A stretch of 9,536 nucleotides of DNA from a bacterium (GTDB taxonomy: Bacteria; BMS3Abin14), in contig JALHUC010000264.1 in assembly GCA_022865845.1 (NCBI GenBank), positions 1 to 9,536 on the forward strand. Direction: 5' to 3'. The stretch's first letter is position 1, and the number at the start of each line of letters is the position of its first letter. This document shows positions 5,774-9,536 of the stretch, in pieces. Under the pieces are notes generated by a model, which saw nothing but the letters and a program-made list of their open reading frames with translations, did no database searches and had not been told where the DNA came from. The translations under genes were made by a program, and so were the position numbers.

Positions 5774-5798
5774 GGGGCGATCTTGTCAAGATCGCCCC
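5774..5798 (+). terminator. Strong hairpin after the cytochrome b gene
   Basis: GGGGCGATCTT (5774-5784) and AAGATCGCCCC (5788-5798) form a perfect 11-bp stem with a 3-nt GTC loop, 12 nt after the cytochrome b stop. It is followed by TGAGCGTATT rather than a U-run, so it may be a partial terminator or a 3'-stabilising structure separating the cytochrome genes from the sensor gene. Confidence 0.6.
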
Positions 5799-5928
5799 TG
5801 AGCGTATTCGAAGGAACAAGGACAGGTTAAAAAACAGGAAGGTGATCCGGCTCAGGCTGTTGAGCGACGGGTTCGATGATCTCCCCTGACAGTTTTTCAG
5901 GGAAGGCCAGGCGGAAGGAGAGAAGGTC

Positions 5929-6774
5929 ATGTTCAGACAGTTTGCCACCAGGGAGATCGTCAACGTGGCGATGGTGGTCACAGGTTTCACCATCGTCTGC
6001 TGCATCCTCCTTTACACTTTCGTCAAGGCCGACATGACGGAGGATTCGGTCCTCTACGAGTCTGCTCTGGCCGATACCATCCTCAAGTCTATGAAACATG
6101 ATATGTTGTTGTCGGATCGTGAGAGCCTCCAGCACATCATCAGCGATATTGGTAAACAGGATCGGGTCAGGTACGTACGTATCTTCAACCACAGCGGCGT
6201 GATCAGTTTTTCCAGCAACCGTGAGGAAACGGGTAATACGGTCGACCACGAGTCGGAGGCATGCAAAAAGTGCCACCGTGGACCGAAACCGATTGTCAGC
6301 CTCGATCCTATGGAACAGGCCAGTGTCTACGTCAGGGAGGATGGCGAAAGGATCATGTCCCTGATGACTCCCATTTACAATGAGGCTGCCTGTTCCACCG
6401 GGGAGTGTCACTACCATCCCCCTGAGAAGCTCCTGCTGGGAGGGATGGATTTCGGTCTGTCCCAGGAGCAGCTGGGGCATTCACTGTCAAGGCTACGGTT
6501 GCGTATGATCATATTTTGCGTCATGATTCTCATATTGACCGTCGCGGGGGTGACCGCGCTGCTATGGCGCGGGGTGATGCAGCCCCTGGGTGAACTTGTG
6601 GACTTTGCCAGCCGATGTTATGAGGGGAAGCATGAGGATGATCCTCCGATGGGGGCCAGCGAGATCAACCACATCGGCGAGATACTGCGGAAAATGGCGG
6701 ATGACAGGTCGGAGTCCCCGTTGGGAGCCGGGAAGGAGGACGGTCTGTCTTCCGACCGCCCGGAAAGAGGGTAG
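5929..6774 (+). CDS. Dihaem periplasmic sensor with HAMP, no output domain
   Basis: A 281-aa protein: TM1 (about 11-32), a periplasmic domain (33-190), TM2 (about 191-213) and a HAMP-like linker (about 214-260), then a short polar tail to the stop. The periplasmic domain has one CxxCH (C112, CKKCH) and one CX4CH (C155, CSTGECH, followed by YHP), both consistent with covalent haem c. It is colinear with the sensor part of the kinase at 7682: the two haem motifs are 43 residues apart in both, and H57-x-M59-L60 aligns at identical numbering. No kinase, methyl-accepting or cyclase domain follows, and the DNA after the stop shows no remnant of one. It may be an accessory sensor that heterodimerises with the kinase, or a truncated paralogue. 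Start: AAGGAG 8 nt before the ATG. Confidence 0.82.
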   Translation: MFRQFATREIVNVAMVVTGFTIVCCILLYTFVKADMTEDSVLYESALADTILKSMKHDMLLSDRESLQHIISDIGKQDRVRYVRIFNHSGVISFSSNREETGNTVDHESEACKKCHRGPKPIVSLDPMEQASVYVREDGERIMSLMTPIYNEAACSTGECHYHPPEKLLLGGMDFGLSQEQLGHSLSRLRLRMIIFCVMILILTVAGVTALLWRGVMQPLGELVDFASRCYEGKHEDDPPMGASEINHIGEILRKMADDRSESPLGAGKEDGLSSDRPERG

Positions 6775-6854
6775 GTTAAAGCGGTATCACGATTCACCCT
6801 GGGGGTCGGGTTTAAAAAACGTGGGCGGTTCGATCAGAGGTGAGACAACTGGCC

Positions 6855-7367
6855 ATGAGTGATGATCAGACCGATGCCCCCCGGGTTCCCACTGAAGTGC
6901 ATAAAGACCCCGACAGCACGGCCTCGGAGGCTCAGGAGAGGATTCGCAACCTGAGAGCCCGGGCCAGGATGGGGGCATGGGGGCTGGCCGCCTTTGTGAT
7001 CGTCAGCGTCCTTTCCATCCCCGACAGCCACCTCCTGCCGGCCCTGTCAGAGTCAATCCGCCGATTCCTCGGTGCCGCCCCATCTTCCAATCTCATCAGT
7101 ATAGCCCTTATTGTATATGCCTTTTCTGCCCTGACCCTCATCCTCGCCCGTATCGCGCAGGGTTCAGGCGCTTACAAAGGGTGGTCCCACCTTTTTTACA
7201 TTGCATCTTTTTACATCTTCTTCGGGTTCGCCGGGACCCTGAGGGAAACCTACTGGGCGGTCTTTGTGTCCGGTCTCCTCATCATGGGGCTGGAAAACTA
7301 CCTGGTGAGGACTTACGTGTCGGAGGAGATCAAAAGGGAAAAGATGCGACTTAGGAAAGCGAGGTAG
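6855..7367 (+). CDS. Four-TM protein of unknown function
   Basis: A 170-aa protein. A polar, charged N-terminus (1-38, helical RIRNLRARAR) precedes about four hydrophobic segments (39-62, 78-100, 111-127, 131-151) and a strongly charged cytoplasmic tail (SEEIKREKMRLRKAR). No cofactor motif or conserved catalytic residue is evident, and I do not recognise the family. The ATG at 6855 (GAGGTGA about 11 nt upstream) is preferred to the GTG at 6840; neither site is strong. It lies 80 nt after the dihaem sensor and before the repeat region leading to the kinase, so it may belong to the same signalling unit. That is inference from position only. Confidence 0.65.
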   Translation: MSDDQTDAPRVPTEVHKDPDSTASEAQERIRNLRARARMGAWGLAAFVIVSVLSIPDSHLLPALSESIRRFLGAAPSSNLISIALIVYAFSALTLILARIAQGSGAYKGWSHLFYIASFYIFFGFAGTLRETYWAVFVSGLLIMGLENYLVRTYVSEEIKREKMRLRKAR

Positions 7368-7393
7368 ATCTTCGCTTTCCACAACAACCGAGC

Positions 7394-7478
7394 GACGGAG
7401 CGACTTGGCGAAACAGCTGAGAAGGGCATTGACTTGGCGACGGAGCGACTTAGCGAAAAAAACAGGAAGCGAAAAACC
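7394..7478 (-). repeat. Degenerate octamer array, left (reverse) half
   Basis: Eight-base units ending in GC and usually starting GA run in tandem: GACGGAGC, GACTTGGC, GAAACAGC, then GACTTGGC, GACGGAGC, GACTTAGC and weaker A-rich units, interrupted by 13 nt at 7418-7430. They are the reverse complement of the units in the right half (GACTTAGC versus GCTAAGTC). Confidence 0.75.
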
Positions 7479-7522
7479 ACAGAGAAATATAACAGGCGGG
7501 GTTTTTATTATAGTTGTGAAGC

Positions 7523-7663
7523 GTTTATTCGCTCAGTCGCTCAGTCGGCTAGTCGTTCTGTCGTTAGATCGCTCAGTCGCTAAGTCGGCCAGTCGTTCCG
7601 TCGTTCGTTTGCTCAGTCCGGCGATCCTTCGCTCAGTCGCAAAGTCGCTACGTCACTAAGTCG
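7523..7663 (+). repeat. Degenerate octamer array, right (forward) half
   Basis: About 17 tandem 8-mers with consensus GCTNAGTC. GCTCAGTC occurs exactly at 7531, 7539, 7571, 7611 and 7631, with variants such as GCTAAGTC, GGCCAGTC and GTTCCGTC between, and a 4-nt slip at 7627-7630. The array ends just before the kinase ribosome site. Together with the left half it forms a large imperfect inverted structure around an AT-rich centre at 7479-7522. It fills the 314-bp gap between genes. The unit is too short and variable for a CRISPR repeat and there are no spacers. Confidence 0.85.
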
Positions 7664-7681
7664 AATAAAGGGGGATTACGC

Positions 7682-9232
7682 ATGCGTCTTGGCCTGATGA
7701 TAAAATTTTCCATTATCAGTGCTGTCGTTCTCCTGTTCACCATGAGCGTTTTCACCCTGTTTAACATCGCCGGGTTAAAAACGGCGTTCATGGATGTTTA
7801 CACCACCGACGTGGACAACCTGAGCGAAACGATCATCGCCACCACCCACCATGCAATGCTGGCAGGAGATGTTGACGAAGCCTACCAACTCATGGAGAGG
7901 GCGGGCATGCAGGAGAACATCAGAAATATTCGCCTTATTGACAAGCACGGCGTCATCCGATTCTCTCTGTTCAAAGACGAGTTCGAAACCTTTGTGGATT
8001 TCAGCAAGGATACAAGCTGCGACATGTGCCACTTCGAGGGCAAGCCCAGGGTCCAGGCTTCCACCATGGACAGAAGGCGGGTTTTCCCTGATGAGAAAGG
8101 GGAGGAGGTCCTGGGGGTCACCAGGGGGATCTACAACGATCCTTCATGCTCTCAGCCCTCCTGCCATTATCATCCGGCTGATGTTAACCTGCTCGGGGTC
8201 CTTGATATAGTCGTATCCACAGAGAATGTCATGGCCCAGATCACCAGGTACCGCAATAATGTCCTCGTGGAGCTGGTCTTCCTCCTGATCGCTCTGTTGC
8301 TGTGTCTCAACCTGCTAACACGAAAACTCATTACCCAACCGGTCAACACCCTGCTGGATCACACCAGGCTGCTGTCACGTGGAGAGTGGCGTTTAATAGA
8401 AAATACGAGCAATGACGAATTCGGGGAGTTGGCCGACTCCTTCAACGAGATGACCAGCAACCTCAAAAAGGCGAAGGAAGATCGGGAAAAATGGTCTGCC
8501 ACCCTTGAGAGCAGGGTTGAAGAACGGACCCAGCAGATACGGGAGATGCAGTCGGTGATCATTCGTTCGGAAAAGCTGGCCTCCCTCGGAGAGTTGGCTG
8601 CGGGCATTGCCCACGAGCTCAACAACCCCCTGACAGGGATCGTTCTGCACGCATCCCTCATCGAGGACAGTCCTGAACTGCCGCCCGGGCTGAAAGAGGA
8701 CCTCCACACGATCACCGGGGAAGCGGACCGCTGCGCCAGGATCGTCAAGAACCTCCTGGATTTTTCGCGCAAGACAGAGCCCATGAAGGCCATGAATAAC
8801 GTTAATGATACTATTGACCGGGCCCTGGGCCTCGTGGAAAACCTGGCCTCCTTTCAGAACATCCAGATCGTCAAGGAATACTCGGAAAACCTCCCGGACC
8901 TGCTCATTGATTCCGGACAAATGGAGCAGGTCTTTGTGAATATGTTCGTCAACGCAAGCCAGGCCATGGAGAACGGGGACCGGCTGATCCTCTGGACGGG
9001 GATGGACGCAGGAGGCAAGGAGGTGTACATCCGGGTTGAGGACACGGGGCAGGGCATCTGTGAGGAGGCCATCGGTCGTATCTTTGATCCCTTTTTCAGT
9101 ACCAAAGGGGCCAAGGGAACTGGTCTGGGACTTTCAGTGTCCTACGGGATCATTGAGGGGCACGGTGGTACCATTGCGGTCCACAGCGAGCTGGGGAAGG
9201 GGACGGTGTTTACGATCACAATTCCCGTATAA
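7682..9232 (+). CDS. Dihaem c-type sensor histidine kinase
   Basis: A 516-aa protein: TM1 (about 8-30), a periplasmic sensor (31-192), TM2 (about 193-213), HAMP (about 214-266), a coiled-coil linker, HisKA with the H-box AHELNNPL (His311), and a HATPase domain with N-box FVNASQAM (N424), DTGQGI (454-459), FDPFFSTK (468-475) and GTGLGLS (479-485). The sensor has CDMCH (C113) and CSQPSCH (C156, CX4CH, then YHP), implying two covalent haems and redox or gas/ligand sensing in the periplasm. The output is of NtrB-like type, often paired with NtrC-like sigma-54 activators. No response regulator lies in the window. The ATG at 7682 has AAGGGGGA 6 nt upstream. The stop codon sits in the loop of a 15-bp inverted repeat. 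Confidence 0.92.
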   Translation: MRLGLMIKFSIISAVVLLFTMSVFTLFNIAGLKTAFMDVYTTDVDNLSETIIATTHHAMLAGDVDEAYQLMERAGMQENIRNIRLIDKHGVIRFSLFKDEFETFVDFSKDTSCDMCHFEGKPRVQASTMDRRRVFPDEKGEEVLGVTRGIYNDPSCSQPSCHYHPADVNLLGVLDIVVSTENVMAQITRYRNNVLVELVFLLIALLLCLNLLTRKLITQPVNTLLDHTRLLSRGEWRLIENTSNDEFGELADSFNEMTSNLKKAKEDREKWSATLESRVEERTQQIREMQSVIIRSEKLASLGELAAGIAHELNNPLTGIVLHASLIEDSPELPPGLKEDLHTITGEADRCARIVKNLLDFSRKTEPMKAMNNVNDTIDRALGLVENLASFQNIQIVKEYSENLPDLLIDSGQMEQVFVNMFVNASQAMENGDRLILWTGMDAGGKEVYIRVEDTGQGICEEAIGRIFDPFFSTKGAKGTGLGLSVSYGIIEGHGGTIAVHSELGKGTVFTITIPV

Positions 9233-9249
9233 AAGGAATTGTGATCGTA
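9211..9249 (+). terminator. 15-bp perfect hairpin with the kinase stop codon in its loop
   Basis: Arm TACGATCACAATTCC (9211-9225) encodes the last kinase residues. Its exact reverse complement is at 9235-9249. The 9-nt loop CGTATAAAA holds the TAA stop. No U-run follows; the right arm runs straight into a GTAGAAT heptamer array. It may be a terminator-like or message-stabilising stem, or the end of a repeat element inserted at the gene's 3' end. Confidence 0.7.
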
Positions 9250-9335
9250 GAATGTAGAACGCAGAAGAGATCTTTCGACTTGGCGACCGAGCGACCTGGC
9301 GGAAAGGCGGGATTGTAGAGCGTAGAATGTAGAAT
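9247..9335. repeat. Mixed heptamer and octamer arrays after the kinase
   Basis: Heptamers GTAGAAT, GTAGAAC and GCAGAAG (9247-9267) and GTAGAGC, GTAGAAT and GTAGAAT (9315-9335) flank four octamers, GACTTGGC, GACCGAGC, GACCTGGC and GGAAAGGC (9277-9308). The octamers belong to the same family as those at 7394-7478. No gene is seen. Confidence 0.7.
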
Positions 9336-9536
9336 AAACGGATCGCGGATAAAGGTTCAATACTGTTCACTGCCCGCCCTGAGCAAGCGAAGCGCGTCGA
9401 AGGGCAGGGTTACGCGGCTAAAACCGTGACTTGGGGAAGGCCGGTTACTAAAAAAACGATGGTATTCACCATAAGGCACGGAGGACACAGAGAGAGGCTT
9501 AAATCTGGAGGAAGTCCTGTTGCTATTAAGACGATA
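9336..9536. other. Non-coding tail with an intergenic hairpin
   Basis: No supported gene. GCCCT (9376-9380) pairs with AGGGC (9401-9405) around a sequence containing GAGCAAGCGAAGC and GTCGA, a form I associate with common intergenic repeat elements in environmental genomes. The GGCACGGAGGACACAGAGAG stretch near 9475-9495 looks similar in kind. A GGAGGAAG at 9507-9514 precedes a TTG at 9520 that could start a gene beyond the window, but too little is visible. Confidence 0.4.

Noticed and set aside
5783..5810. Sigma-70-type promoter (TTGTCA, 16 nt, TATTCG) before the dihaem sensor
   Set aside because: The -10 box matches only three of six positions and the -35 overlaps the hairpin stem, so it is too weak to list.
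6775..6854. Frameshifted remnant of a kinase domain after the dihaem sensor
   Set aside because: The short gap shows no H-box, N-box or other kinase motif in any frame, so the sensor appears naturally to end after HAMP.
7405..7659. An 84-codon frame across the octamer array
   Set aside because: Its protein is a translation of the degenerate repeat (recurring SRSV/KSLR-like patterns), with no convincing start signal.
7394..7663. CRISPR array
   Set aside because: Units are 8 bp, contiguous and degenerate, without unique spacers; no cas gene is in the window.
9520..9536. Start of another gene (TTG after GGAGGAAG)
   Set aside because: Only five codons are visible and TTG is a weak start, so it cannot be supported from this window.

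Overview
The window looks like a chromosomal segment of an anaerobic, cytochrome-rich bacterium of deltaproteobacterial type (Desulfobacterota or Desulfuromonadales-like). This is inferred from a seven-haem cytochrome c paired with a b-type cytochrome, periplasmic c-haem sensors and a sigma-54 promoter. No rRNA or tRNA gene is present to confirm it.

Layout. Positions 1-209 hold no gene but four back-to-back inverted repeats. A comM/yifB-type AAA+ gene (210-1736) lies on the minus strand. A 720-bp AT-rich intergenic region follows, with an inverted repeat that can mask the comM ribosome binding site, a degenerate CCTGG/CCTAG oligomer array, and near its right end a strong sigma-54 promoter (2373-2388). 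From it runs a plus-strand cluster: mini membrane protein 1 (2460), a receiver-like protein lacking the phosphoacceptor Asp (2806), mini membrane proteins 2 (3250) and 3 (3704), a membrane-anchored heptahaem cytochrome c with an EF-hand loop (4028), and a b561/FdnI/HydC-like cytochrome b (5117). A strong hairpin follows. Next come a two-TM dihaem sensor that stops after its HAMP-like segment (5929), a four-TM protein of unknown function (6855), a strand-switching octanucleotide array (7394-7663), and a histidine kinase with the same dihaem sensor domain (7682). The last 300 bp contain inverted repeats and 7- and 8-mer arrays.

How it may work together (inference). The heptahaem c / cytochrome b pair resembles the CbcBA quinol-oxidising inner-membrane bc module of Geobacter, whose expression depends on a sigma-54 activator. 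Electrons would pass from menaquinol through the b subunit to the periplasmic haems. The two dihaem sensors could read periplasmic redox state or a haem ligand and signal through the kinase to a regulator, possibly the sigma-54 activator; no such regulator lies in the window. The three mini proteins share an ungapped FLGxxAxIxxxQL[IV]PA membrane motif and, with the pseudo-receiver, are the least explained part of the locus. They are the best candidate for an undescribed accessory system tied to this respiratory module.
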